Shown here: piece after piece, positions 23,544-34,589 of the stretch
Position numbering within the stretch: position 1 is the stretch's first letter
Layout of the letters: the number at the start of each line of letters is the position of its first letter
Source of the DNA: Gigaspora rosea
Taxonomy: Eukaryota; Glomeromycota; Glomeromycetes; Diversisporales; Gigasporaceae
NCBI GenBank assembly: GCA_003550325.1
Contig: QKWP01000201.1
Location: forward strand, 376,172 to 440,171
Direction of reading: 5' to 3'
DNA length: 64,000 nt
Notes under the pieces: generated by a model
What the model saw: the letters and a program-made list of their open reading frames with translations, nothing else
Databases searched by the model: none
What the model was told of the DNA's origin: nothing
Program-made: the position numbers and the translations under genes

Positions 23544-24190
23544 TGTTACAAGTGACTATAGCCTTCAATATAGTACTTGCAACACAGCACATAGCAACAG
23601 GGATCTTGTAAGGGTTAGAGAAGATATGAAGCGGTGTGGAAGTGGAATATTACTTTACTAGAGCGGTTCAGTATATATTCATTAAATGACAAGAGTATAT
23701 TTATTGATCAAAGATATATTTTATTTATATTATGCAAGAGATATAACTATGTTTAGGAGTTAGAGGGAGGAGGAGGGGAATCTGAGTCTAATGTGTAGAA
23801 GGGGAGAAAACTAGGGTTTATATATCTTTTTACAGCTATACGTTACAATGGTACAAAATAGAAGAAATGGTAGAAATGGTAGAAATGGTAGAAATGGTAG
23901 AAATAGTAGAAATAGTAGAAATGGTAGAAATGGTAGAAATGGTAGAAATGGTAGAATTGGTAGAAATGGTAGAAATGGTAGAAATGGTAGAAATGGTAGA
24001 AATGGTAGAAATAGTAGAAATGGTAGAAATAGTTAACCATGTTACTCATACTACTAACTAAGCCATATATAGTTAATAATAAAAATAATAATAATGTAAT
24101 ATAAAATAATAATATAATAAAATAATATATAACTAAATTAATATTAGAAAATATATTCAAGAAACTAATGCTAAAAGTCGTTCTATAACA
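23544..24190 (-). repeat. Gypsy element 3' long terminal repeat
   Basis: Read on the minus strand it begins TGTTATAGAACG and ends CTTGTAACA, so it has TG..CA termini and a short inverted TGTTA/TAACA. It starts immediately after a polypurine tract. A TATA-like TATATAAACC lies at about 23816-23826. The LTR contains the 9-bp minisatellite 23848-24036. No second copy exists at the gag end near 31.6 kb. Confidence 0.8.
23848..24036. repeat. 9-bp minisatellite (AATGGTAGA)n inside the LTR
   Basis: About 21 copies of AATGGTAGA with a few AATAGTAGA variants. It lies in the LTR upstream (in element orientation) of the TATA-like sequence. Peptides such as NGRNGRNGR or VEMVEMVEM in this stretch are artefacts of the 9-bp period. 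Confidence 0.95.
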
Positions 24191-24204
24191 TTTCCGTCCC
24201 CTTT
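24191..24204 (-). other. Polypurine tract of the gypsy element
   Basis: Minus-strand AAAGGGGACGGAAA directly precedes the LTR, where plus-strand DNA synthesis of an LTR retrotransposon is primed. It also overlaps the stop codon of the last open frame. Confidence 0.75.
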
Positions 24205-25097
24205 AAGAATGAGCACTGCGTATTCTAACTTCATCCAAGAGCGTAGAGAACTTTTCTTCACTTAACTCTTCCAAGTTAGTATAAGTTATGTAAGTTATGT
24301 CGATAGTGGAGTAGAGGATAGTCAATCTACAAATTTGGAGTAGTTGGAAAATTCGGTTGGCACATTTCCATACTCGTGAAGCTCGTCGAGATCCTAAGCT
24401 TTCTTTTAGAGTGTTCCATAACTTTTGGGTCTTTTTCTTGGTTTTGTTATTTATCTTTAGCTGTTCGAGATAATAATAGGCTTCAAGGATTTTAACTTGG
24501 GGTTCTCTATGTTTTCCACGGCTTTCTATTCTGAGTCGAGTAAGTATATCTTGTAACTTTTCTGAGTCAGTATTTCCAGTTAAAGGATCTCTTCGGATGT
24601 ATGTTCTATCCCTTGTCTCAGTTAAATCATCAATCATTTTGTTTAAGGTGGTCCTCTTTGGTTCTTTTTCATTTTCTGGTTCAGGGAGAATTATTATATT
24701 TTCCTCGATTGTCTCTAATAGAGGGTCAATTGCATTATCTTCTGGTTCTAATTCTAAATTTTCTTGAGTAGGTTCCGTCAGGTGAATATAATTCTCAAGA
24801 TTTGGTTTAGGTGAAGGATCATTCTGGATCTGGGTTTCATTTTCTGTAGGAAATTGTAGCGAGAGCAAAATTTCATTTCCATTAGTTATAATAACATTAT
24901 TTAAAGTAATACCTAAACTATGCTTTGTGATAAGGGGTCTAAATTCCAATGCTTAATAAATTCAGCAAGGGTAAATAAGGTTTGGGTTGGAGTGTTAAAG
25001 TTTCCATAAAGAAAATTAAAGTTTTGTTCTTTGAGAGAAAAAGGAAAAGGAGAAATATTTTTAGAAATTGTAATATTGGAATAAGGGTGGCTAATCT
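24203..25097 (-). pseudogene. Accessory open frame 3' of gypsy integrase, unknown function
   Basis: An open block of about 245 residues (24949-24203) lies between integrase and the polypurine tract, where some Ty3/gypsy elements carry an extra gene. It has no ATG at its start. The coding signal continues upstream in another frame (..FSLKEQNFNFLYGNFN.., ..FTLAEFIKHWNLDP) to about 25097, right after a possible splice acceptor (TTATTATTAG), so one frameshift near 24930 divides it. The first half is acidic (LEPEDNAIDPLLETIEEN, LPEPENEKEPK); the second is basic and helix-prone (LEAYYYLEQLKINNKTKKK). There is no signal peptide or membrane segment in the coding frame, so it is not an envelope-like protein by sight. 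I do not recognise the family. Confidence 0.6.
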
Positions 25098-25574
25098 AAT
25101 AATAAAAATATTGTTGTACATGGTAAATAAAAATAAGACTAGATAATTGTTTCGCAATGTTCATTACGTTCGTAACGGCTATCATGTGATCAAAAATTCG
25201 TAACGTAGATCACGTGACCAAAAATCTTCTTGTATATCAAAAATGCCGTCAAGTCGATTTGCGCGTTTTAGAGGTGTTTTCGTACTAAGATAAGCTTAGT
25301 AGAAAAGATGCGGAATCTTTCGATGGGTATACAGCAAAATTTCAGCTCGAACAGATCAATATTGATCGACTTTACTTAGTAGTAAACGTTCTACGAATAT
25401 AAAAATCTGATTTTCTATATATTCTAAAGTTTCTATTTTTAACAAAAAAGGTTCAAATTTTGGACAAAAGTGGGGTAAACTTAGATTCTAAAAAAAAAAA
25501 TGTTTGTTGTACACTATAATTTAAGGGGTTAAGGCTGTGTTTCCATCTGTTTTAAGAATTTCTCTCCAGAAATC
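25098..25574. other. Gypsy internal spacer
   Basis: Between the end of the integrase frame and the accessory frame. It contains AACGTAGATCACGTGACC-type words and no recognised coding. Confidence 0.4.
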
Positions 25575-26860
25575 CTAAATGACAATCATAGGTTGCCAAT
25601 CTTGTTTCTCGTAGTACTTGACAAGACGATCACTATTGTAGTGCTGCTTCAATGTTTTTCCATCCATTGTACACAGTTTATAGGCGCCATTATTCAATTT
25701 TTCCTTAACAATAAATGGTCCTATTCTTTTTTTTTCAAATTTTGCAGAGCGAGAGGCTTCTATGTCTTTTCTTTGTACCCAAACTTTGTCACCAATTTCA
25801 AATTCTTCTTTTTGTATTCTTGAGTCAAATCTAACTTTCTGTTTCTTTTGGGATTTAATTGTATTCTCTCTGGAAGCATTATGTTGGTATGGAAATTCTT
25901 CTATTAATTCAAAGGCTCTTTGTAATATACTGTCTTCTAATGATATTTCTTTATCTGAGTCAGCTGGGTCTATGGGAATAACAGTTTCAATGGGTAGGAT
26001 AGCTTGTCTACCATATACTAAGTGGAAAAGGGTATATCCAGTGGTTGCATGTCTTTTGGTACTATATGCAAACAGTACAGCAGATATGTTCAGGTCCCAA
26101 TCTTCAATATTTTCTGTGACTTTTGCAAGAGAATTGCAAAGTGTTCTATTTAATCTTTCAACATTCCATTGGTCTGGGGGTGATAAGGTGAGGAGAATAT
26201 GTGTCTTATTAAAAACTTTTCACACAATATTCTAACAACTTCACTAGTGAAATTCTTTCCATTATCAGAAAGAATAATCTTGGGGACTCCATGTCTGCAA
26301 ACAATTTCTTCAAAAATGAATTTTGCGAGGGTTTCTGCACCTGCATCTGGTACAGCTTTTGCTTCAGGCCAGTGAGTAAGATAGTCAGTTGCAACAATAA
26401 TGTAGCGATTGATGTGAGCAGTTATTGGTAAAGGTCCTACTAGGTCTATGCCTATTCGTTCAAAGGCTCTTCCAACTTGGATAGGGTAAAGAGGTTCTTT
26501 TCTTTTACTTTTGCCTCGTTTTTGGCAGACTTCACATGAGCGAACATAATTTTGAACATCTTTGTACATTTGGTCCCAATAGTAGCGTTCAGATATTTTA
26601 TAATACATAGCATCAGTTCCTAAATGTCCAGTGGTAGGATGACTATGCATCATGTACAAAATTGGTTCAACTTCATTCCATTTATTTACTCTAATAGGTT
26701 TGTCTAGGTCTTTTCTATTCTTTTTATATAATAATTTGTCTTTTACTTTATAATGTCTAGATTGATTAATAATTGTCCATTTTTTATTGTCCGTTAAATT
26801 AGAGGGGAGTGTGTCTGTTTCTAGATATTTTATTAAATTTTGGTATTGGTCCAAATTCAT
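25575..26860 (-). pseudogene. Gypsy integrase, one frameshift
   Basis: The block 26860-26150 carries the HH-CC zinc-binding part (HSHPTTGHLG .. CEVCQKRGK) and the catalytic core: D in GIDLVGPLP, D in ILSDNGKNFTS, then HPQTNGM. A one-base loss right after HPQTNGM ends the frame at 26150. The rest, including the third acidic residue and the C-terminal domain (DKVWVQRKD .. GPFIVKEKL .. HYSDRLVKYYEK), reads in the next frame down to the TAG at 25575-25577. Integrase inserts the cDNA copy into chromosomes. No chromodomain is obvious at the end. Part of the same polyprotein as the reverse transcriptase upstream. Confidence 0.88.
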
Positions 26861-28376
26861 GTAACAGCAGTAGTAGAGGAGTGTGTCTGGGTCGGTATTC
26901 GAGAGAGGGCATCAACATTTGAATGGATTCTTCCAGGTTTATGTATGATAGTAAAATGGTAAGGTTGGAGTTTCATTATCCATCGTCCTTTTGGTTGTGA
27001 AGATTTTAACCATTTGAGAGCAGAGTGGTCAGTAACCAATGTGAAGTGACTTGTACCAAAATATTTGTGAAAATGTTCAATGGCCCATACTATGGCAGCA
27101 CATTCTAATTCAGTTGCTCCATAGTTTATTTCTTCTCTTTTTAGACTTTTACTAGCATAAGCAATTGGGTGTTCCTTTTATCATCCGATATTTGACTTAG
27201 AGTGGCTTCAAATCCGGTATAGGAAGCATCAGTGGCTAGAATGAATTCTCTTTTGTAGTCAGGGTATATTAGAATAGGGGCAGTAGTAAGTCTGTGCTTG
27301 AGTTCATCAAAGGCTTTTTGACATTGGTCATTCTATTCATAAGTATTGTCCTTATGTAGTAGTTGGTTGAGGGGATAGGCAATAGAGGAGAAGTGTTTTA
27401 TAAACCGTCAGTAATATCCAGCAAGACCTAAGAATGAGCATAGCTGGGTAACACTTTTGGGAGGTTGAATTTTCTGAACAGCAATTATCTTGTCTGGGTC
27501 TGGAGAGATTCCTTGTTCTTCTATTATGTGTCCTAGGAAAGGTAGGCGTTTCATCCAAAAATTACATTTCTCTATGTTTAACTTCAATCCTGCTTCACGT
27601 ATCCTGGTAAATACTTCTTTTAGATGTTTAATATGGTCATCAAATGTTCATGAAAAGACATTGGTATCATCCAGGTATACTACTACATATTTATAAGCTA
27701 TGCTTTTGTAAACTTTATTCATAAGGCATTGGAAGGTAGCAGGGGCATTACATAATCCAAAGGGCATGACATTGAACTCATAGATTCCATATCTAGTAAT
27801 GAAAGCAGTTTTCTCTCTATCTTCTGGGTGTACTTTTACTTGCCAGTATCCACTCATGAGGTCAAGGGTAGAAAAATAGATAGCTTCAGCAAATGAGTCA
27901 AGCATTTCATCTATTCGGGGTAGAGGGTATTGGTCCTTTTTGGTAACAATATTAAGTTTTCTATAATCTACACAAAATCTTTTCTTTCCATTTTTCTTTG
28001 TTACCAATACAACAGAAGAGGCCCAAGGGCTAGAGGACTCTTTTATTAACTTGTTATCCAACATTTGTCATACCTCTTCATTAATAAAGGTTTGCTCAGT
28101 AAGAGGTACCATATAAGGTCGAGAACTGACAGGGGGTACGTCGTCAGTAAAGATTCTATGGGTTACTAGGTCAGTTCTACCTAGTTGGGTCATATTCTTT
28201 GCAAAGAGATCAGCAAATTCAAGAAGCAGTTGTCGAAATTGGGCTCCTTGGTGAGTAGTTAAGGGTCCTACTTTTGGTTTAATTTCCTGAGTCACAGTAT
28301 AAATTTCTCGAATAATTCTGGGTCTAGAATTGTCTGTATCTTCGAGTAGTTTTTGATCTTGCTCAGGATGACTCAA
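26857..28376 (-). pseudogene. Gypsy reverse transcriptase and RNase H, several stops
   Basis: Reverse transcriptase is clear in 28064-27648: FCVDYRKLN, PLPRIDEMLD, STLDLMSGYWQ, MPFGLCNAPATFQ and the YLDD active site. RNase H follows, with ATDASYTGF and a legible end (VTDHSALKWL .. DALSRIP). The frame is cut by a stop after EEV (about 28068), a TGA right after YLDDTNVFS (about 27647), a TGA at about 27411, a TAG near 27337 and a frameshift near 27178. Three of the stops sit where the family has Arg or Trp, consistent with C-to-T or G-to-A changes. Upstream in the same region (28376-28068) is the conserved linker with FADLFAKNMTQLG. The enzyme would copy element RNA to DNA in cytoplasmic particles; this copy cannot. 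Confidence 0.9.
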
Positions 28377-28831
28377 AAATTTTGAGCATCACAATTATTA
28401 AGATTGGATACAGGAGCAGCAAAGGAAGAGGATTCGTTATACAAATCTCTTAGTAAATAGTGAAAGGTTTCAAAGTAACTAACTCGGGATTGTAGTTCTC
28501 TTATGGTTTGGTCCTGGTGTTCAAAGGTTTTAGCTTGTTCCTGCAGCAGAGCAATAATTTGGGCTTGTTGCCTAATCTGTTCCTGAAGGAGAGGGACTAG
28601 GTCAGTGGGTTCTAGAGTTGCTGATGCAGTTTTGATAGGTGCAACAACAGGTGATCCTGGGGTTGGAGAGGTTGGAGGAGACAGAACTTCTGGATCTGGA
28701 GGAGGGTGAAGTGCTTCATAACATTCCTCACAATAAGAGTCAAATTGTTCTAACTCGGTGTTCTTTTTGGCCATAATACATTCCTTACAAAGTCCAACAG
28801 TTCCTTGGAAATTTCTTTGTAAGTTTTCCAT
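28373..28831 (-). pseudogene. Gypsy linker open frame with paired CxxC and coiled coil
   Basis: About 150 residues. Near the start LCKECIMA and YCEECYEA form a possible four-cysteine zinc site. A Pro-rich stretch (HPPPDPEV, SPPTSPTPGSP) follows, then a Gln-rich heptad segment (LLQEQIRQQAQIIALLQEQ) that looks like a coiled coil. It lies between gag/protease and reverse transcriptase in the same orientation, so it is probably part of the polyprotein. No known domain is recognised. Confidence 0.6.
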
Positions 28832-28879
28832 TGCTTTCCTTTGATCAAAGTCTGGATGACTAGTGTCAAAAGATTCTTC

Positions 28880-29185
28880 TTAAATTCTTTGGAGTGTCTC
28901 TTCTTCAGTTTCACTCAATTGTACTTGGGAGGCTCTCATAATAACATTGACTTCATTATAGGTGTAGTCCTGGTTGGATAGGTCAGCTATTTGGGGTTCA
29001 AGAGCATGAGTGAGGTCTTCATTACTTTCTCCAATCTGTATCTGGGCGAGTCGATAAATTCGGCTTTGGTTAAGGTCATATGCATGTCTGGCGTTTCTGG
29101 TAGATTCGGTATAGTGACGTACTCGAGTCCATAGGTTGTAGTTGGGATTCCATTCTACATCCTTGGCAGCTTTATATGCATACAA
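28880..29185 (-). pseudogene. Gypsy linker open frame, upstream part
   Basis: About 100 residues without a recognised domain, ending in an acidic segment (LSETEEETLQRI). It is separated by a stop from the next block at 28831 and by stops from the gag/protease block at 29290. Collinear and in the same orientation, so probably the same broken polyprotein. Confidence 0.45.
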
Positions 29186-29289
29186 GCATCGAGGTTACAG
29201 AATCGGGTATCTTCTTGGATGGAGTCTAGTTTAATCATCTTGGATCTAATGTCTTGCTCTCTACAGAGCTTACATTCCGTTAGGGTTTC

Positions 29290-31614
29290 TCAGCCTTTAC
29301 CATTCATAAAGAATTCTATGCCTTGAGGGTCTTCTGGATCTAGGTCATGATGGAAATCAATCCAACATCCTTTGCAAATAAAGGTCTGCTCAAAAGGCCT
29401 GATTTCTTCTGGTCTTTTGGGTACTTTGCATTTATAGCAATGGTTAACTCTAAAAGGAGAAAAATGGGGTAGCCGATTGGCATTTACGTCCTGAGGTTGA
29501 CAACCACATTGGTATCTTTGGTTTTCTAATATCTGGGTCATTAGGGGGCAGTTGGCACCAATGTATCCATATTCTCTACATTGATAACATAGGTTATCAG
29601 GGCAATCCTTATAAAGGTGGCCAGGTTGAGAGCAGGTTTTGCAGATATTTCTTTTGGGGGCTTGCTTAGAGCAGTATGCAGCAAGGTGTCCATAGTGATG
29701 GCAACAGTAACATTCATTGTTAGGACAGTCAGCATAAAGGTGGTTATAGGAGTAGCAGCGTCCGCATTTTTGTTTGGCAAAGGAGGTGCTGGGTCTGGAT
29801 CTGTGAGTTACGGTTGTCCAATTAACATATTCTGTTTCTATTATATAGGCTTCTTTTGGACGAAGGTATTCTTGTTCAAACTTTTCTAATTCTTTTTCAT
29901 CGGTGATAGTGGGTTGGGCAGTTAAAGGTTGATCATGTTCATAGGTGGTAGGTACGTGAATTCTCTTTTTATTCCACCTGAGGGTATAGGCTTTGTTTTT
30001 CCAACTATAGCTGGCATCTACTTTTTGCGACCAGTCATTTCCTAGAAGTAATGAGTAAGAGGTAGCATTCATTACTTCAACATCCATAGGGATGGTAGTT
30101 CCTTCAATTTCAATGGGTAGGTTTTTGATTATGCCTAAGGGTCGAACAGAGGCTCCAGTAGCAGAGACAATAAGACTAGAGGAAGGTGCTTCTATTTTTA
30201 ATCCAAGTTCTCTTACAACTTGGTTAGAAATCATACTAACAGCAGCACCACTGTCAATTACAGCATGATAGAGCTTTCCATTAAGTTTGATATTACACTT
30301 AACAGTAGTGGTGTAGGTAGGTGTCTGGATCTGTGGAGTATTGGATTCTTCAATCAAAAGGTTAGAGAGCAATTCTGATAGTTTCATTAGCCAAGAAGGC
30401 TTCAAATTGTTCGTAGGTGTAATCATTTGCAGTTTCCAAGGTATAAACATCACGAGAATAGGGTGTAGAGGAGTGGTTTCTGGACCTGGATCGGTTTGAT
30501 GAGCGATAGTTCCTACTATCTCTATGTCTATCACGTGATTGACTTCAGCTTCTGGATCAGTTATATCCAGAGCGGTTATAATTTCTATCCCTGGATTGGC
30601 TTCTGTTTCTGTATCTGGATCTGTCATAGGATCGATTATTTCTGGAGGAGTAGTTACTGCTTCTGCCTCGAGATTGGTATCCTTGGTAATCATTTTTATT
30701 ATCCTGGTACCGAGTATAACAGTTTCTAATAAAATGTCCTTTTTGACCACAATAATAGATGTGGCATTTCCAGTGCTAGATTGAGGTCGTTCCTTACTTT
30801 GGTCAGTATAGTAGGCAGGAGTAGGAGTAGGAGGAGCAGCTTGTTTTTCAGCAAGATTTATGCTAAGCTTGGCAATTTGTTCGGTAAGACGTTCAATAGC
30901 TTGGTTGGCATCATTGGTATTTTGTACAGAGGCCATTATTCGACCAGTTTCCCATTTTCTTGCTTCAGTGATAGCATCATCCAATTCAGCAGGTTCGGCA
31001 GCTTGGACATTCATGGCGTATTCAGGTCGTAGTCCCTGAATAAAGAACTGGATCATGACGGGTTCAGAAAAAGCACCAGTGGGATCCACTCGTCCTTTGA
31101 GACGTTTAAAATGGCTAATATAGGTATCAACTGTATCTGTGCCTTGTTTAATTTTGAATAATTGTTTTTGCCAAGTTGCTTTTTGTTTAGTGGTACTAAA
31201 CTTTTCTCTAAAGAGATGGGTGAAACTATAGACATGTACGCTATCAACTTCTCGGTCATGTTGATGATGCCAAAAATGAGTAGGGGCATTTTCAAAACTT
31301 GCAAGCCATTCTTGAGCATTATACTTCATGTAAGCACAGGCGAGTTCTAATTGTCGAGCAGGACTCTAGTGGTTAACCTTAGCGGCTCTTTCGAATTCTT
31401 CTAGCCATGTTACAGTGTCTTGGGTTCCGTCACCTCGATAAAAGTCAATTTTAAGGAGTGATTTTTCACCACCTCGTCCAAGAGCATTGGCAAGAGTAGT
31501 CATTGCTTCAGCAGCGGCAGTTAAAGCTTCTTCAGCCATGTTTCTTTCAGGTTCTGGTTCTTCTATAGTTGCTTCTGATTCAGGTTCTGAGTGTGCTTCC
31601 AAGGCTGTAAACAC
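29290..31614 (-). pseudogene. Gypsy gag, zinc knuckles and protease
   Basis: Gag starts at the junction near 31600 and is open except for a TAG at 31364-31366 where Trp is expected. Retrotransposon-gag motifs follow (WLASFENAP, FREKFSTTKQ, YISHFKRLKGRV, FIQGLRPEY). The protease has the DSGA active site (HAVIDSGAAVSMIS, about 30240). C-terminal to it come several CCHC-type knuckles (CGRCYSYNHLYADC, CYCCHHYGHLAAYC, CKTCSQPGHLYKDC, CYQCREYGYIGANC, 29790-29540). From about 30790 to 30400 the true coding frame is a different one: it encodes CGQKGHFIRNC and a long Arg-Ser-rich tail. The apparently continuous 679-residue frame crosses this part out of register because two indels compensate. Protease lying before a cluster of knuckles is an unusual order. 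Confidence 0.85.
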
Positions 31615-32677
31615 CTGATGCTTTAGTATATGGTTGGCCCATCAAAACTTCAGGAGCTATATACGGTAGAATTCCACAAATTTTTCCATCTTTTACTTTT
31701 CTAGCAAGTCCAAGATTGGTGATATATGCGTTTTTGCAATCATCTTGCAAAATATTTCCACTGTGTAAGTCTCTGTGAACAAGTTCCTGAGAATGTATCG
31801 ACTCAAGATCAGAAGCTATACTACACAAGAGACTTAATTTGCTTTCCCATTCCAATTGTGATACTTGTACAAGGTTTTGTCGTAATGAGCCATTTAATGC
31901 ATAATCCATAACAATAATATAATCACCATAATTATTTCTTGACACTCCATAACATTCCAAGAACAAAGGATTCTCATAACCAATTTCACAGTAATTTTTC
32001 AATTCCCGAATAAATTCTTGCAAATTTTCGTTTGAATCACGAATCACTTTAAGTGCACCACAATACCATGTACTATTAATTTTATCACACCAACACGCAT
32101 AATATACAGTTGCAAATCCACCTTTTCCAATTTCCCAGATATCTTTGAACTCATTATAATCAATCCAAGATAATTTAAATCTCTCATCGTCTAATATTCT
32201 CTTAAGTTCAGGATTGATATGATTGGGTGATTTATTAGTTTTCAAATTGTTTCTATATTTTCTGAACCAAAAACTTGCCTTCTGCATATTTTTCTTTGTA
32301 CCGATATCATTCCGATAACATCTAGCGACATTATTCATTGCTCCTATCTCACTCATATTAGCAGATTTTTTATAATATTCAAATGCTTTATTATAATCTT
32401 GATCAATCCCATCACCAATTTCATAATATCCACCAACATTACTCATCCCAATGGCATAACCTAAATCAGCAGATTTCTTGCAATATTCAAATGCTTTCTG
32501 GTAATTTTTTTCTACTCCAATTCCGTAATAATAACAAAGATTAACTTCATTCATCGCAACTGGACTTCCTAATTCAGCAGCTTTCATGTAATATTCAAAA
32601 GCTTTCTTTTCGTCTTTCTTAACACCAATACCATGTTGATAATTGTGACCAAGATCATAAAGCTGGTTAGCGTCCAT
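31594..32677 (-). pseudogene. Sel1-repeat protein kinase, truncated at the gypsy junction
   Basis: Starts at ATG 32677-32675 (MDANQLYDLG). Four Sel1-like units come first (about residues 1-140: YQHGIGVKKDEKKAFEYY and three more), then a kinase domain from about residue 180: IGKGGFATVYYA glycine loop, ALKV lysine, HRDLHSGN catalytic loop, NLGLA in place of the metal-binding DFG/DLG, and the APE motif. The domain breaks off after YTKASGVYSLG, where kinases have (D)xYSFG. The next bases belong to the gypsy gag region, and a stop follows at about 31580. The C-lobe is therefore missing and not found on the far side of the element. With DFG Asp changed to Asn and half a C-lobe, it should be inactive as an enzyme. 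The Sel1-kinase fusion is typical of arbuscular mycorrhizal fungi. Confidence 0.85.
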
Positions 32678-32686
32678 TTTTTTCAA

Positions 32687-33738
32687 AGAAGGAAAAAATT
32701 TATGCTCTAAACAAAAAAAAATATTAAATGTCTGAGCATAACGGAGGACATTTAATGGTTGGTCAAAGTGATACAGAAGTTACATTAGTTTAATTAGCTG
32801 TAATTAGTTGCCTATATTGGTGTGTTTATCAGATACGTACGTACGTACATATTTGTATTTTAGTGTAACAAAACCAAAGTTTTACTAATGAAGTCGTTAA
32901 ACAAAAAAAACATCCAACAGATAATTCAGTTGGATCGATTCTGTTGTATTTCAACTGGAATTTTAGAGATTGCCCCGTAAAAATCTATAACAGGATAATA
33001 ATCTTATTGATGACAGCGGGATTGTCACAATAATAGTTACATCATATTCTTGCTATAATTAACTAGTCAATAATTTTGTTTTCCTTATCCTCAAATTTTA
33101 TTATAAGTGATAAAAATTGGTGTCTAATACGCTGTCGTTTAATTCTCTGAAAATTAACCCGACATCACATAGGACTATGATTAGCACATGATTAGGTGAT
33201 TATTTATAAACAACAGCTATAAACAATAATATTATTCAAGATGGTTTAAATAAGGTTGAGATAATATATGTTTACCAAATTGTTAGTAGAAAATTAGGAA
33301 AAAATTTTTAATAAAATATCTTTTTAAAAAAAAGGTCAAACTGTTCGACAATCATAGAATTTTAAATTCAAAAAAAAAAAATCTTTTTTCTAAGCTTTTA
33401 GTAAAAAATCTCAACATTGTAAAAATTTAAAATGGCTCGAAAATTCGAAAATAAACTAGGAAATTACTGAGATCTTCGTTAAATTTTTATACGGTTTAAT
33501 TTTTAATTATGAAGTTATCATTGATAAAGACAACATTTTGAATTTTGTAATCTGTATGTAGAATTTTAAATATCTTTAAATTAGTAAGTAACTCCTGTTT
33601 CGATTATAGAAAACCTCTTAGTAAAATAAATGCATTTGCTGAGATAGCACACATTTGTCAAATTTTTAAATTAAAACTCTAGCGTGTTTACAATCTCACG
33701 ATCTTCTCAACAACATATTTTTATTGGCAATACGATAA
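32687..33738. other. AT-rich upstream region of the Sel1-kinase, nothing recognised
   Basis: Holds the presumptive promoter of the minus-strand Sel1-kinase. A short (ACGT)n run sits at 32835-32848. No gene or bounded repeat. Confidence 0.5.
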
Positions 33739-34589
33739 TATAGCTTAGAGGTCTGATCCGGTCAAAAAAATGGCAATTCGGATATTCATTTGATCGATCA
33801 TCTTATATCCGAATAACCGATAAAAAATCCAAATAAATATCGGATATATTCGATAATATTCGATGAAATTCGATCAACGTACGACATACTTCTTTAGCAG
33901 TTAGTTACGTACATATGTACAGTACGCGCATATTTTATTTTCGACTTGTTGGAATTGCTAAATTATAGAACTTATAAATATTATACAGTACTAGCAAATT
34001 CCTTTTTGTCTCTAATAGATCTTTACTTTACTTGCAAGTTTTGGGATCTCAACAATTCTGTTCCTAGTATGCTAGAAAATTAAAACCAAAGTTCATGTAA
34101 TCGTTATTCGATAAGGCTAGGTCCTGTTTGAAGCTTCCTTAAAGATAAGTATAAATCTAAATTTCCAATCTGAAATTTTTTGTATCTGATAGAAATCGTT
34201 TTTTCAGATATTAAATTTATTTGGTCATTCTTAAAATTAAAGGTTCATATTGAAGATTAAGCAAAATAAGAGGTTAAAACAATCATCTACATTTTTTTAT
34301 ATATACTGAGCTGTTATATATATATATATATTCTATTTTTATTTAATAAAATTGATTTTTAAATTTAATGATTCTTTCAGGTTAAACAATTATGCGTTTC
34401 AAGCTATCAATTACAAAGAGGAAGTGACGGAGATAGAATAATATAAAAATTTACATCTCACGTCCATTATTATGATACGAAAAAAAATAAAAAAGGAAAA
34501 GAAAAAAAAGATAAAAAAATAATAAAGATAATAATATTTTAACAAAAAAAAAAAGTCAAACTTTTCAAAAAAATAAAAAAAAATTCAAA

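Noticed and set aside
23843..24160. Open frames with NGRNGR, VEMVEM and FYHFYH repeats
   Set aside because: By-products of the 9-bp minisatellite inside the LTR, on both strands.
24939..25157. Hydrophobic 72-residue frame that might be an envelope membrane anchor
   Set aside because: It is out of register with the coding signal (FSLKEQNFNFLYGN..) on the same strand; the hydrophobicity comes from AT-rich codons.
30496..31032. Plus-strand Ser/Val-rich open frames
   Set aside because: Antisense shadows of the Arg-Ser-rich gag segment.
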